DNA of 64,000 nt from Nocardia cyriacigeorgica GUH-2 (GCF_000284035.1 NC_016887.1:2418001-2482000); one strand, 5' to 3'; positions 44,283-51,707 are shown, counted from the first letter of the stretch. The notes: a model not told the origin generated them from the sequence alone. A program made the numbers and translations.

Positions 44283-44482
44283 GCGGATGACAGGGGCCGG
44301 TTCGCATGCCAGAATGGGGCCAGGTTGAGACCCCAGCCGACCCCGGTTCCTAGCCAGAACGTCGTAGTTCGGTAACGGTGGTCGTCTCACCGTTGTCGAT
44401 CTCGCCGTTTCGGCCGTCGCTTCGTCGGCCGCTCGCTGGTACAAAAGACGAATCGGAAGCCCCTGTCCCACAGGAGGATTCG

Positions 44483-44893
44483 ATGTCGTTGGTGAGCGAA
44501 CATCAACAAGCCGAAGAATGGCACCGGCTGGCCAGACCGCAGCACGGGCGCGATATCCGGCGGTTGACCCAGCAGGACAGCGTTCGCCGTGGCTGCGCCG
44601 TCGCGCGGGTGGAAGGCGAACTCGATGCCGCGATGTACGACGATTTCTACGATCTGCTGCGCCGATGCCTGCACACCGATCGGTCCATCGTCGTGCTGGA
44701 TCTGCGGGCCGCGGGTTTCATGAGTATCCGGTCGGCGAGCCTGCTCGTCTCCGCCAAAGCCGACGCGTGCGCGCGCGGGCTGGACCTGCGCCTGGTGTGC
44801 GGGCGCAAAGAGGTCGAGCGGGTACTCGAGGTGACCGGCGTCCGGCCACTGTTCCGCCATTATCCGACCATCGAGGCAGCGCTCGGCGGCTGA
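44483..44893 (+). CDS. STAS-domain protein, anti-sigma factor antagonist-like
   Basis: A 136-residue protein with a STAS fold: VARVEGELDAAMYDDFYDLL, VVLDLRAAGFMSIRSASLLVSAK, then LRLVCGRKEVERVLEVTGV. RsbV-type antagonists carry a phosphorylatable Ser in F-[IM]-D-S-T-G. Here the corresponding segment is FMSIRSA, so the phospho-switch is not clearly conserved. CAGGAGGATTCG precedes ATG 44483. It opens the group STAS, PAS-ANTAR, RsbW-like, SigF. The 200-nt gap after the catalase gene holds short hairpins but no gene. Confidence 0.8.
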   Translation: MSLVSEHQQAEEWHRLARPQHGRDIRRLTQQDSVRRGCAVARVEGELDAAMYDDFYDLLRRCLHTDRSIVVLDLRAAGFMSIRSASLLVSAKADACARGLDLRLVCGRKEVERVLEVTGVRPLFRHYPTIEAALGG

Positions 44894-44974
44894 CCTGTGC
44901 GAGCTGATTCCCACCGCGACCCGGCGGCGGTGCCGCCGGATGCGCGTTTCCTGGCATGTGCCGCGCCGGCGGCC

Positions 44975-44989
44975 GATAATCGAACGGTG
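44975..44989 (+). promoter_or_regulatory. Candidate -10 element giving a leaderless PAS-ANTAR transcript
   Basis: GATAAT (44975-44980) lies 6 nt before GTG 44987, placing the predicted first base of the RNA at the start codon. No convincing -35 or Shine-Dalgarno sequence is present. Confidence 0.35.
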
Positions 44990-45682
44990 ACGGACAACGC
45001 ATCGGTCTCCACGACCGGAATCGACACCGACGACGTCGAGGCTTTCGAGCATCTCGCCGAAACCAGCTGCGTCGAGGACGTCGGCGGATTCCGGTTCTGG
45101 TTCCGCGACCAGCGCTGGGAATGGTCCGACGAGGTCGCCCGCATGCACGGATACGAGCCCGGCGCCGTCACCCCGACGACCGAGTTGCTGCTCGGCCACA
45201 AACACCCCGAGGACCGCGACCACGTGGCCGATCTGCTCGAGCACACCGTCGCGAATGCCGAACCGTTCTGTAGCCGCCACCGCATCGTCGACACCGACGG
45301 CCGCACCCATCATGTGATCGTCGTCGCCGACACCATGACCGACGACGACGGCGCGGTGATCGGCACCGCCGGCTACTACATCGACGTCACCGACACCCTC
45401 GAAGAACATCGCAAGGAAACCCTGGACGACGCGCTACCGGAACTGCTGTCCACCCGCGCGATCATCGAACAGGCCAAGGGCGTGCTGATGCTGGTCTACG
45501 GCATCAGCGCCGACCAGGCGTTCCGGGTACTGACCTGGCGGTCCCAGGAAACCAACGTCAAGGTGCGGTTGCTGGCCGCCCAATTGATCGCCGAGCTGCC
45601 CGCCCTGCGGCCCGCGCCACCGCGGTTGCGTTCGGAGTTCGACCACCTGTTGCTGACGGTGCACCAACGCGTCCCCGGCTAA
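44987..45682 (+). CDS. PAS-ANTAR RNA-binding regulator
   Basis: A 231-residue protein. A PAS-like domain spans about 30-145 (GGFRFWFRDQRWEWSDEVARMHGYEPG, HPEDRDHV, GTAGYYIDVT). The C-terminal ANTAR domain contains STRAIIEQAKGVLMLVYGIS and AFRVLTWRSQETNVKVRLLA (from about 157). ANTAR domains bind tandem hexaloop hairpins in mRNA and prevent termination; PAS domains sense ligands or redox. GTG 44987 is favoured by the leaderless promoter; an upstream in-frame GTG at 44897 would add 30 residues of low conservation. Confidence 0.85.
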   Translation: MTDNASVSTTGIDTDDVEAFEHLAETSCVEDVGGFRFWFRDQRWEWSDEVARMHGYEPGAVTPTTELLLGHKHPEDRDHVADLLEHTVANAEPFCSRHRIVDTDGRTHHVIVVADTMTDDDGAVIGTAGYYIDVTDTLEEHRKETLDDALPELLSTRAIIEQAKGVLMLVYGISADQAFRVLTWRSQETNVKVRLLAAQLIAELPALRPAPPRLRSEFDHLLLTVHQRVPG

Positions 45683-45694
45683 CCCGCACCGCGC

Positions 45695-45719
45695 GTTTCG
45701 CGCGAATCATCCCGGGTAA
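45695..45719 (+). promoter_or_regulatory. Sigma-F/B-type promoter for the rsbW-sigF operon
   Basis: GTTT (45695-45698), 15 nt, GGGTAA (45714-45719), 43 nt before the anti-sigma gene. This matches the autoregulated sigma-F/B promoter arrangement. Confidence 0.65.
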
Positions 45720-45761
45720 GCGAGCAGATGACACCCGATCAGGGCGGACAAGGTGGTGCGC

Positions 45762-46199
45762 ATGACCGAGGACGTAACCCGCATAACCGCGGACACCACG
45801 ACGACGGTGGGTGTGCGCGTGCCCGCGGATCTCGACCAGTTGCTGATGCTGCGCGCCTTGGCCGAGACGGTGTCGCTGATCGCCGACTTCGCGCTCGACG
45901 AGGTCACCGATATCCGGCTCGCACTGGATGAAGTGGCGACCTCGCTGATTCTCGACGCCGTGCCGGATACCGAACTCACCTGCGATTTCAGCTACGGCGA
46001 CAACCGCATGACGGTAGCGGTGTCGTCGGTGGCGGCCACCGAATCGGTCGGCGACCGGCACAGCTTCGGCTGGCATATCGTGCGCACCCTGACCGAGTCG
46101 ATCAGCACCGAACAGCGGCCCTTCGACCAGAACGCGGGCGGATACCCCACCACGGCGCAGTTCACCTGGGTGCGCGGCGGGGGCTCCGATGGCAGCTGA
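45762..46199 (+). CDS. rsbW: RsbW-like anti-sigma factor (GHKL ATPase fold)
   Basis: A 145-residue protein with the anti-sigma GHKL fold: VPADLDQLLMLRALAETVSLIADF, IRLALDEVATSLILDAVP, and the C-terminal HSFGWHIVRTLTESI. The N-box position reads DEVATSL without the usual Mg-binding Asn, as in some mycobacterial UsfX-type factors, so kinase activity is doubtful even if sigma binding is kept. ATG 45762 has AAGG 8 nt upstream. It overlaps the sigma factor gene by 11 nt, the classical arrangement of an anti-sigma/sigma pair. Confidence 0.83.
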   Translation: MTEDVTRITADTTTTVGVRVPADLDQLLMLRALAETVSLIADFALDEVTDIRLALDEVATSLILDAVPDTELTCDFSYGDNRMTVAVSSVAATESVGDRHSFGWHIVRTLTESISTEQRPFDQNAGGYPTTAQFTWVRGGGSDGS

Positions 46200-47001
46200 G
46201 CGGCAGCGGCCGAGACAGGCCCGCCGCCATCCCGGCGAGGACAGCTACGACCACATCGAGCCGCTGCTGGAAAAACTCGCCGCCATTCCCGGCGACGACC
46301 CGCGCCGCGCCGAAACGCGCGCGGAGGTCGTCGACCGTTGTCTGCCGCTGGCCGAGCACATCGCGCGCAAATTCGCCGGGCGCGGCGAGATGTTCGAAGA
46401 CCTGTTGCAGGTCGCGCGGGTGGGGCTGCTGCACGCGATCGACCGATTCGACCCCGCGCGCGGCTCATCGTTCCTGTCGTTCGCGGTCCCGACGATCATG
46501 GGCGAGGTACGCCGGTATTTCCGCGACAACACCTGGTCGGTGCGAGTGCCACGGCGGGTCAAGGAGATTCAGCTGAGCATCGGACCCGCAACCGACAAGC
46601 TCTCCCAGCAGCTGGGCCGGATGCCGCGCGCCCGCGAACTCGCCGACGAACTCGGCGTCGACCTGGTGGAGGTGACCCAGGCGCTGATCGCGGGCAACGC
46701 GTACCAGAGTTCGTCGATCGACACGGTGAGCGGCGGCGAGGACGCCGACAACGCGCCGCTGCCGCTCACCGAATCGCTCGGGGTGGAGGAACCGTCCTAC
46801 CGCTACGTCGAGGACTACCTGGCCGTGCAGCCCTATATCGCCGAACTGCCCGAACGTGAGCAGCAGGTGCTGCGGATGCGCTTTTTCGAATCGATGACCC
46901 AGAATCAGATCGCCGAACAGCTCGGTGTCTCACAGATGCACATCTCCCGCATCCTGTCCCGCACCCTGGACTGGGTGCGCGAACAAGCCTTGCGCGACTG
47001 A
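46189..47001 (+). CDS. sigF: General-stress RNA polymerase sigma factor, SigF/SigB family
   Basis: A 270-residue group 3 sigma factor. Region 2 is ARKFAGRGEMFEDLLQVARVGLLHAIDRFDPARG and SFLSFAVPTIMGEVRRYFRD. Region 3 contains RVPRRVKEIQLSI. Region 4 is LPEREQQVLRMRFFESMTQNQIAEQLGVSQMHISRILSRTL. It recognises GTTT/GGGTA promoters in related actinobacteria, and six such promoters lie within 5.5 kb on either side. It is translationally coupled to the RsbW-like gene. Confidence 0.93.
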   Translation: MAAERQRPRQARRHPGEDSYDHIEPLLEKLAAIPGDDPRRAETRAEVVDRCLPLAEHIARKFAGRGEMFEDLLQVARVGLLHAIDRFDPARGSSFLSFAVPTIMGEVRRYFRDNTWSVRVPRRVKEIQLSIGPATDKLSQQLGRMPRARELADELGVDLVEVTQALIAGNAYQSSSIDTVSGGEDADNAPLPLTESLGVEEPSYRYVEDYLAVQPYIAELPEREQQVLRMRFFESMTQNQIAEQLGVSQMHISRILSRTLDWVREQALRD

Positions 47002-47013
47002 GGTTTTCGCACC

Positions 47014-47211
47014 TCACACCGGCGTCGGCGGAACCGGATCCGGTGACGGGCCGGGGTCCGGCGGCGGCGGGATCGGGGGTGCCGGCGGGTCGCCGGGCTG
47101 CGGGGCCGGCGGCACCGGCTCCGGTTCGGGCACCGGATGCGGGGGCGGCGGCGCGGGCACCGGATCGGGTTCGCGCGGGGGATTCGGGCGGGTCAGCTGG
47201 TCGGTTCGCAC
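47014..47211 (-). CDS. Short proline-rich protein of unknown function
   Basis: A 65-residue protein. After MRTDQLTRPNPPREPDP it consists mostly of Pro-Pro, Pro-Glu-Pro and Pro-Asp-Pro stretches up to the C-terminus. GAAGGAG lies 6-7 nt before the GTG start, which supports real translation despite the low complexity. It follows the uracil-DNA glycosylase gene by 31 nt and is probably in its operon. No signal peptide or membrane helix is present. A glycine-rich frame on the other strand has no ribosome site. Confidence 0.5.
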   Translation of the reverse strand: MRTDQLTRPNPPREPDPVPAPPPPHPVPEPEPVPPAPQPGDPPAPPIPPPPDPGPSPDPVPPTPV

Positions 47212-47242
47212 GGCCGGCTCCTTCGGGTCGATGCGCGTGGTC

Positions 47243-47884
47243 TCAGGGCAGGGCCATGTCGTGGATGCGGGCCAGATCGCCGACGAATTCGGCGTAGGCG
47301 GCCTTGCGGTCGGTGGAGCGCAGCACCGCCGACGGATGCACGGTCGCGGTCACCTGATAGTCGGGCCGGTCGAGCACGACGCCGCGCACCTCACCGACGG
47401 TGGCGGAGGGGCCGAGCACGGCCTTGGTGGCCACCGCGCCCAGGCACACCACCAGATCCGGTGCCAGCACGCCGAGTTCGGCGTTCAACCAGGCCGAACA
47501 GGCCACCACCTCGGTGCGGCTGGGCTGTTTGTGGATGCGGCGCTTACCGCGTTCGACGAACTTGAAATGCTTGACCGCATTGGTCACATACACCTCGTCG
47601 CGGTCGAAACCGGCCTCGGCCAAGGCGCGATCGAGCAGCCGGCCGGCCGGGCCGACGAACGGATGGCCCGCGCGATCCTCCTGATCGCCGGGCTGTTCAC
47701 CGACCATGACCACCCGGGCGGCGGGCGGGCCCTCGCCGAACACGGTCTGGGTGGCGTCGCGGTACAGCTCGCAGCCGCGACAACCCGCCGCCGCCTCGCG
47801 CAGTTGCGCCAGATCGGCGTCGGGCGGCACGAATTCGGCGGCACCGGGCGGTTTGCGCGCCGGGCGCCGCGCCGCGGTGCTCAC
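47243..47884 (-). CDS. udgX: UdgX-type uracil-DNA glycosylase (uracil-DNA crosslinking family)
   Basis: A 213-residue family 4-like uracil-DNA glycosylase. Motif A is VGEQPGDQED (61-70), motif B is HPSAVLR (183-189), and the Fe-S ligands are probably Cys35, Cys38, Cys129 and Cys147. The extra loop KRRIHK (114-119) carries His118, the residue that in mycobacterial UdgX forms a covalent bond to the uracil site in DNA instead of releasing it. It starts 5 nt after the upstream gene of its operon, under a sigma-F/B-like promoter. Confidence 0.9.
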   Translation of the reverse strand: MSTAARRPARKPPGAAEFVPPDADLAQLREAAAGCRGCELYRDATQTVFGEGPPAARVVMVGEQPGDQEDRAGHPFVGPAGRLLDRALAEAGFDRDEVYVTNAVKHFKFVERGKRRIHKQPSRTEVVACSAWLNAELGVLAPDLVVCLGAVATKAVLGPSATVGEVRGVVLDRPDYQVTATVHPSAVLRSTDRKAAYAEFVGDLARIHDMALP

Positions 47885-47889
47885 TGCTC

Positions 47890-48216
47890 CTACGACCGGC
47901 CGAGGGCCTTGGCCAGCTGAGCCTTGGTCATCTTCGACCGGCCCTCGATATTGCGCTTGCGGGCCTCGTTGTACAGCTGGTCGCGGGTCGGGCCCTTCGA
48001 ACCGCTGTGCGAGCGCTTGCCGCCGCGATGCTGCGGGGAGACATCACGGGTGGAGGAGCGGCTGGCGGTCTTGGACTGGCCGGATTGCGCGCGATTCTTG
48101 TTCACCGTGCGGGCCGCGATCTCCTTGGCGCGCTTGGTGCCCGCGCCGCGGTCCTTGGCCGAATCCTTGATGTGTTCGTACTGCCGTTCCTGTTTGTCGG
48201 TCCATTCCTTCGGCAT
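47890..48216 (-). CDS. Small basic protein with Rho-N/SAP-like C-terminus
   Basis: A 108-residue basic protein. The N-terminal half is MPKEWTDKQERQYEHIKDS followed by AKEIAARTVNKNRA. A Ser/Lys/Gly-rich linker follows, then TRDQLYNEARKRNIEGRSKMTKAQLAKAL, which resembles the Rho N-terminal/SAP-type nucleic-acid-binding helix pair. Similar proteins are often labelled plasmid stabilisation protein without functional proof. A strong AGGAGGTG site precedes ATG 48216. It leads the operon with udgX and the Pro-rich gene. Confidence 0.78.
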   Translation of the reverse strand: MPKEWTDKQERQYEHIKDSAKDRGAGTKRAKEIAARTVNKNRAQSGQSKTASRSSTRDVSPQHRGGKRSHSGSKGPTRDQLYNEARKRNIEGRSKMTKAQLAKALGRS

Positions 48217-48241
48217 GACACACCTCCTGTCTGCGGGACGG

Positions 48242-48266
48242 ATACCCGCCTCGCGCGTGCACAATC
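48242..48266 (-). promoter_or_regulatory. Sigma-F/B-type promoter of the udgX operon
   Basis: Read on the minus strand: GATT (48266-48263), 15 nt, GGGTAT (48247-48242). The expected start is about 18 nt before the first gene. Confidence 0.65.
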
Positions 48267-48272
48267 AACGGC

Positions 48273-48605
48273 TCAGACAACCGGTCCGGTGCGGGCCAGC
48301 GTCGCGTTGACCGCGTCGATCTTGTTCTCGATCCGTTCGAGATCCTCGGCATCGACGGCGAACAGCCAATGCTTGGCACCGAGCAGCAGGATCGCCTGGA
48401 AGATCAGCTGTAGCCACTCGCTCTGCCAGTTCTCGAACGTGCTGGCAAAGAAGTTGTGCAGGTAGCCGCCCCATTCGAAGGGCTGCCCGAGCGCTTCCTG
48501 GGTGCTGCGGTAATCGCTGAGCTGGGTGACGAACTGCGCGGCCCAGGAGCCCGCGAACAACAGCACCAGCAGATAGACAGCGCCCCATCGTCTGAAGTGG
48601 GTCAT
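48273..48605 (-). CDS. DUF6766-like membrane protein
   Basis: A 110-residue protein with an N-terminal membrane helix (WGAVYLLVLLFAGSWAAQF, residues 7-25) and a second hydrophobic stretch near 64-80 (WLQLIFQAILLLGAKHWLF). FEWGGYLHNFFASTFENWQSEW lies between them. No known catalytic motif is present. GGGTAT lies 10 nt before the ATG, but the -35 part matches the neighbouring stress promoters poorly. Confidence 0.75.
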   Translation of the reverse strand: MTHFRRWGAVYLLVLLFAGSWAAQFVTQLSDYRSTQEALGQPFEWGGYLHNFFASTFENWQSEWLQLIFQAILLLGAKHWLFAVDAEDLERIENKIDAVNATLARTGPVV

Positions 48606-48672
48606 ACCGCAGCGATACCCGGCACGGCGCCGTATACGCAGGCCACCGCGCCCCCGCGACCGGACCGGCTGC

Positions 48673-49641
48673 TCAGGACTGGGCGACGAGCTCGCGCATC
48701 GGCTTGTCGAGCTCACGGCGGTAGAAGTCGATGAACCCGTCGGGATCAGGGCCGGCGTTCTGCATCACCAGATGGTCGTAACCGGCGTCGACATAGTTCT
48801 GCGCCACCTCGAGATAGCGGGCGGGATCGGACCCGCAGGCCATCGCCTCGCGGATGTCGTCCACGCGCACCGTGGTGGTCGCGGCGGCGAAGTTCACCGG
48901 ATTCGGCAACTCGCTCATCACCTTCCAGCCCGTCACCGACCAACGGGTCGTCTCGTGTGCGGCCTCGGCGGCGCTCTGTTCATCGGGTGCCCAGGCCATA
49001 CCGACCTCGGCATAGCGCGGTCCCGTTCCGCCCGCGGCCCGGTACTCGTCGACGATGCGGGCTTCGGGTGCGGTGGCGAACAGGCCATCGCCCAGTTCAC
49101 CGGCGATCCGCGCCGCCTCGGGACCACCGGCGGCCACGGCGATGGGCGGCGGGCTCTCGGGCAGATCGAAGACCCGGGCATCGGAGATCGACAGATACCG
49201 CCCGTCATAGGACTGATACCCACCGCGCCACAGCAACCGGATGATCTCGAGCGCCTCGCGCAGCATGTCCTGGCGCACCGCGACCGGCGGGAACTCCTTC
49301 GCCACGACATGCTCGTTGAGCCGCTCACCGGATCCGACACCGAGGGTGAACCGGCCCTGCGAGATCAGCGCGAGGGTGGCGGCGGCCTGCGCCACGATCG
49401 CCGGGTGATACCGGATGATCGGGCAGGTGACGCCGGTGGCGATGCCGATCCGCTCGGTGCGCGCGGCGATGGCGCCGAGCGCGGACCAGGCGAAACAGGA
49501 ATGGCCCTGGTTGTCCAGCCACGGATGGAAGTGATCGCTCATCTCCACGAAATCGAAGCCCGCGGCCTCGGCCTGCACCGCCTGACGGATCAGCTCCTCG
49601 GGACCGAACGCCTCGGCCGCCAATTTGTACCCGATCTGCAT
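48673..49641 (-). CDS. LLM-class F420-dependent oxidoreductase (F420-G6PD-related)
   Basis: A 322-residue TIM-barrel flavin/F420 enzyme. FVEMSDHFHPW, the coenzyme-loop ATGVTCPIIRYHPAIVAQAAATL, and FTLGVGSGERLNEHV are hallmarks of the group close to F420-dependent glucose-6-phosphate dehydrogenase. The substrate is not predictable. ATG 49641 is preceded by GGAGGCAACC. It is the last gene of the nucleotidyltransferase - BON - phosphoesterase - oxidoreductase operon. Confidence 0.9.
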   Translation of the reverse strand: MQIGYKLAAEAFGPEELIRQAVQAEAAGFDFVEMSDHFHPWLDNQGHSCFAWSALGAIAARTERIGIATGVTCPIIRYHPAIVAQAAATLALISQGRFTLGVGSGERLNEHVVAKEFPPVAVRQDMLREALEIIRLLWRGGYQSYDGRYLSISDARVFDLPESPPPIAVAAGGPEAARIAGELGDGLFATAPEARIVDEYRAAGGTGPRYAEVGMAWAPDEQSAAEAAHETTRWSVTGWKVMSELPNPVNFAAATTTVRVDDIREAMACGSDPARYLEVAQNYVDAGYDHLVMQNAGPDPDGFIDFYRRELDKPMRELVAQS

Positions 49642-49678
49642 GGTTGCCTCCTGTCGATGGTGCCTGTGGTGGACGCGC

Positions 49679-50431
49679 TCAGCGCACCGCACCGGGCCTG
49701 CCGACCTGCGCCGGCTCGGGTGCCGTGCGCAGGTCGTAGATGGTGTAGGCAGCCCGGATCACCGGTTGCGCGACATTGCGGACCCGGATGCCACCCGGCG
49801 TCGTGCCGTGTTCGCGTCCGGCGTGCGCGTGCCCGTGCAGCGCCAGGTCGGCGCCGGCGTCGTCGATCGCCTCACCGAGCAGATACGAACCGAGGAACGG
49901 ATAGATCTCTGGTGGTTCGCCGTGCAGGGTGTCGGTGACGGGCGAGTAGTGGGTCAGCGCGACGGTGATATCGGCGTCGCAGCCGGCCAGCGCCACCCGC
50001 AGCGAATCGGCCAGGGCCACCGAGCGTCCGGCGAATTCGCGCATCATGCGTTCACCGAACACGCTGGCGCATTTACCGGCGAAGCCGCCGCCGAAGCCGA
50101 TGGTGCCCGCGACCGCGAGGGTCGAGTCGCCGACGCGCACCGTGGTGGACGAACCCTCCAGCACGGTGATGTGGTGCCCGCCGAGCAGATCGGTGATCTC
50201 GTCCTGGGCGTCGCTGTGATAGTCGTGATTGCCGAGCACGGCGATCACCGGGACCGGCAGATCGGCGAATTCCTCGGCGACGACGCGGGCCTCGTCCACC
50301 GTGCCGTGCTTGGTCAGATCGCCGGCCAGCAGCAGCACATCGGCGCGCTCGGGCAGCGATTCCAGCGCCGGGCGCAGCAGCCCGCGTGAATCGGTCCCCA
50401 GATGAATGTCTCCGACCGCCGCGATCCGCAT
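49679..50431 (-). CDS. Calcineurin-like metallophosphoesterase
   Basis: A 250-residue dinuclear metal phosphoesterase. Metal-ligand motifs are in order: GDIHLG near residue 7, GDLTKHG near 42, GNHDYHSD near 69, THYSP near 160 and HGHAHAG near 200. The substrate is unknown. ATG 50431 is used; a TTG three codons earlier sits right after AAGGAG and is an alternative. The gene lies 27 nt after the BON-domain gene. Confidence 0.88.
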   Translation of the reverse strand: MRIAAVGDIHLGTDSRGLLRPALESLPERADVLLLAGDLTKHGTVDEARVVAEEFADLPVPVIAVLGNHDYHSDAQDEITDLLGGHHITVLEGSSTTVRVGDSTLAVAGTIGFGGGFAGKCASVFGERMMREFAGRSVALADSLRVALAGCDADITVALTHYSPVTDTLHGEPPEIYPFLGSYLLGEAIDDAGADLALHGHAHAGREHGTTPGGIRVRNVAQPVIRAAYTIYDLRTAPEPAQVGRPGAVR

Positions 50432-50458
50432 GCCTGCCAACTCCTTCCGCTCGACGCC

Positions 50459-50734
50459 CTACCGCAATTCCTCGCTCGGCCCCGGCTGTGCGGGCGTACC
50501 GACCCGGACCTCGTTGTGAATGCGGGCCCCTGGCACCAGTTCGCGCACCGTGTCCTCGAGCCGCTGTTTGCGTTCGGCGCTGGTCACCTCGCCGTCGAGC
50601 ACGACGACACCGCCGCGGATATGGATCTGCACACCCAGTTCGGCGGTGCGCGGGTCCTCGGCCAGCGCTCGGCGCAGCCGCGCGACCAGATACTGCGGCG
50701 GAGTGGATCCGGGTTCGTGGGTGGTGCCTGGCAT
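50459..50734 (-). CDS. BON-domain protein
   Basis: A 91-residue protein with one BON domain (YLVARLRRALAEDPRTAELGV, then GGVVVLDGEVTSAERKQRLEDTVRELV and RIHNEVRV). BON domains bind phospholipids or interact at membranes and are common in osmotic-stress proteins. There is no signal peptide or lipobox, so it appears cytoplasmic. Its ATG overlaps the upstream TGA by one base (TGATG). Confidence 0.87.
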   Translation of the reverse strand: MPGTTHEPGSTPPQYLVARLRRALAEDPRTAELGVQIHIRGGVVVLDGEVTSAERKQRLEDTVRELVPGARIHNEVRVGTPAQPGPSEELR

Positions 50735-51297
50735 CAGTTGCCTCTTCCGGTGTCGGCGATTCCGAGGTCATCGATGAGACCGAGGAATGCCTTCGCGTAG
50801 GGCGAATGTTCGGTCTGCGCGCGCACCGACCGCCAATCCACCTGTTCGCGCAGATCGCGGGCGATGCGCAGCAGCGGGCTGAGATCGAGCCGGTGCGCGC
50901 TGAAGACCAGCAGCTTGTCGACCATCAGATCGGTGCCGTCGATGACCGGTGCCCGGACCGGGCCCACCGGCATCACCTCCGCACGCCCCAGCATCTCCTC
51001 GGTGACCTCACGGTCATTGGGGCGGTGGACCACGTCGATGAGGGTGTCGCCGTCGTAGGCCTTGGTCAGCCAGTCCTCGGCGGCATCGGCCACCCGCAGG
51101 CCCGCGCGGGCCAGCACACTGCGCACCTCGGCGATATCGGCGGGCCGGACGAACAGGTCCACGTCATGGTCGGAGGCGGGCCCGCCGCGCGCGTACACCG
51201 CACAGCCGCCGGCCACCGCGAACGGTATCCCGGCCTCGGACAGTGCGTTCGCCGCGCGGGTGAGCGCGTGCAGCAGCTGGTCGATCGTCGGTGCCAT
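50734..51297 (-). CDS. Nucleotidyltransferase-fold protein
   Basis: A 187-residue protein. AGGCAVYARGG followed by SDHDVDLFV is the GG/DxD signature of the nucleotidyltransferase superfamily (MNT/AbiEii-like). A later LIDVVH supplies the third acidic position. Partner toxins or antitoxins were not found, so a toxin-antitoxin role is not supported. It is the first gene of a four-gene operon whose promoter places transcription start at or next to the ATG. Confidence 0.8.
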   Translation of the reverse strand: MAPTIDQLLHALTRAANALSEAGIPFAVAGGCAVYARGGPASDHDVDLFVRPADIAEVRSVLARAGLRVADAAEDWLTKAYDGDTLIDVVHRPNDREVTEEMLGRAEVMPVGPVRAPVIDGTDLMVDKLLVFSAHRLDLSPLLRIARDLREQVDWRSVRAQTEHSPYAKAFLGLIDDLGIADTGRGN

Positions 51298-51306
51298 GTT
51301 GGGTGC

Positions 51307-51331
51307 CTACCCGGGTTCGCGGTGCTCAATC
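51307..51331 (-). promoter_or_regulatory. Sigma-F/B-type promoter of the nucleotidyltransferase operon
   Basis: Read on the minus strand: GATT (51331-51328), 15 nt, GGGTAG (51312-51307). The predicted start is within 3 nt of ATG 51297, so the mRNA is leaderless or nearly so. Confidence 0.6.
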
Positions 51332-51343
51332 GCGCAGCGGCGC

Positions 51344-51574
51344 TCACCCGAGCGAGATCACCAAGGCCACCGCGACCACCAGGAACACCGCCACCACCAG
51401 GACCGTCACCAGGATCGCGGCGATTCCGGTGAACGGAAAATGATGGCGGGTATCGGGCTCGGGCGCCGACAGCCCTGAGGTCTGCGGAGTATCCGGTGGG
51501 GTCGCACCGGGCGCGACCCCACCACCGGGTTCGAGATCGGGGGTGCGGGACGGGTCGGGATCCATGGAAGTCAT
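51344..51574 (-). CDS. Small single-pass membrane protein
   Basis: A 76-residue protein with a Pro/Gly-rich hydrophilic N-terminus (1-45) and one C-terminal membrane helix (GIAAILVTVLVVAVFLVVA, about 53-73). DTRHHFPFTG precedes the helix. It belongs to no recognised family. The start is uncertain: ATG 51574, ATG 51565 and a GTG at 51589 overlapping the upstream gene are all possible, without a clear ribosome site. It is probably co-transcribed with the 38-residue gene just upstream. Confidence 0.55.
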   Translation of the reverse strand: MTSMDPDPSRTPDLEPGGGVAPGATPPDTPQTSGLSAPEPDTRHHFPFTGIAAILVTVLVVAVFLVVAVALVISLG

Positions 51575-51581
51575 GACAGGC

Positions 51582-51698
51582 CTACTCACCGTCGTTGTCC
51601 GGGGTCAACGGCTCATTCGGGCGTTTCCCGGTCGCCTTGCGGTAGATGATCACCGCCGCGACCAGCACAGGTATTGCGAGGATCACGAGTAGCTCCAT
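51582..51698 (-). CDS. 38-residue membrane miniprotein
   Basis: The 38-residue frame starts MELLVILAIPVLVAAVIIYRK. One membrane helix is followed by a hydrophilic tail ending NEPLTPDNDGE. A sigma-F/B-like promoter lies 10 nt before the ATG, which supports expression despite the small size. Function is unknown. Confidence 0.55.
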   Translation of the reverse strand: MELLVILAIPVLVAAVIIYRKATGKRPNEPLTPDNDGE

Positions 51699-51707
51699 GC
51701 TTGCCGC

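Noticed and set aside
46925-47920. Glycine-rich plus-strand frame opposite the Pro-rich and udgX genes
   Set aside because: It begins inside sigF, has no ribosome site, and is the mirror of the proline codons. The minus-strand genes have clear motifs and Shine-Dalgarno sequences.
48615-48639. Sigma-F/B promoter before the DUF6766-like gene (GGGTAT on the minus strand)
   Set aside because: The -35 position reads GCGT. It may be a weak site but is not counted with the six well-matching promoters.
50734-51297. Toxin-antitoxin (MNT/HEPN or AbiEii) system
   Set aside because: Only the nucleotidyltransferase fold is present. The adjacent genes are BON, phosphoesterase and oxidoreductase proteins, not a HEPN toxin or AbiEi antitoxin.
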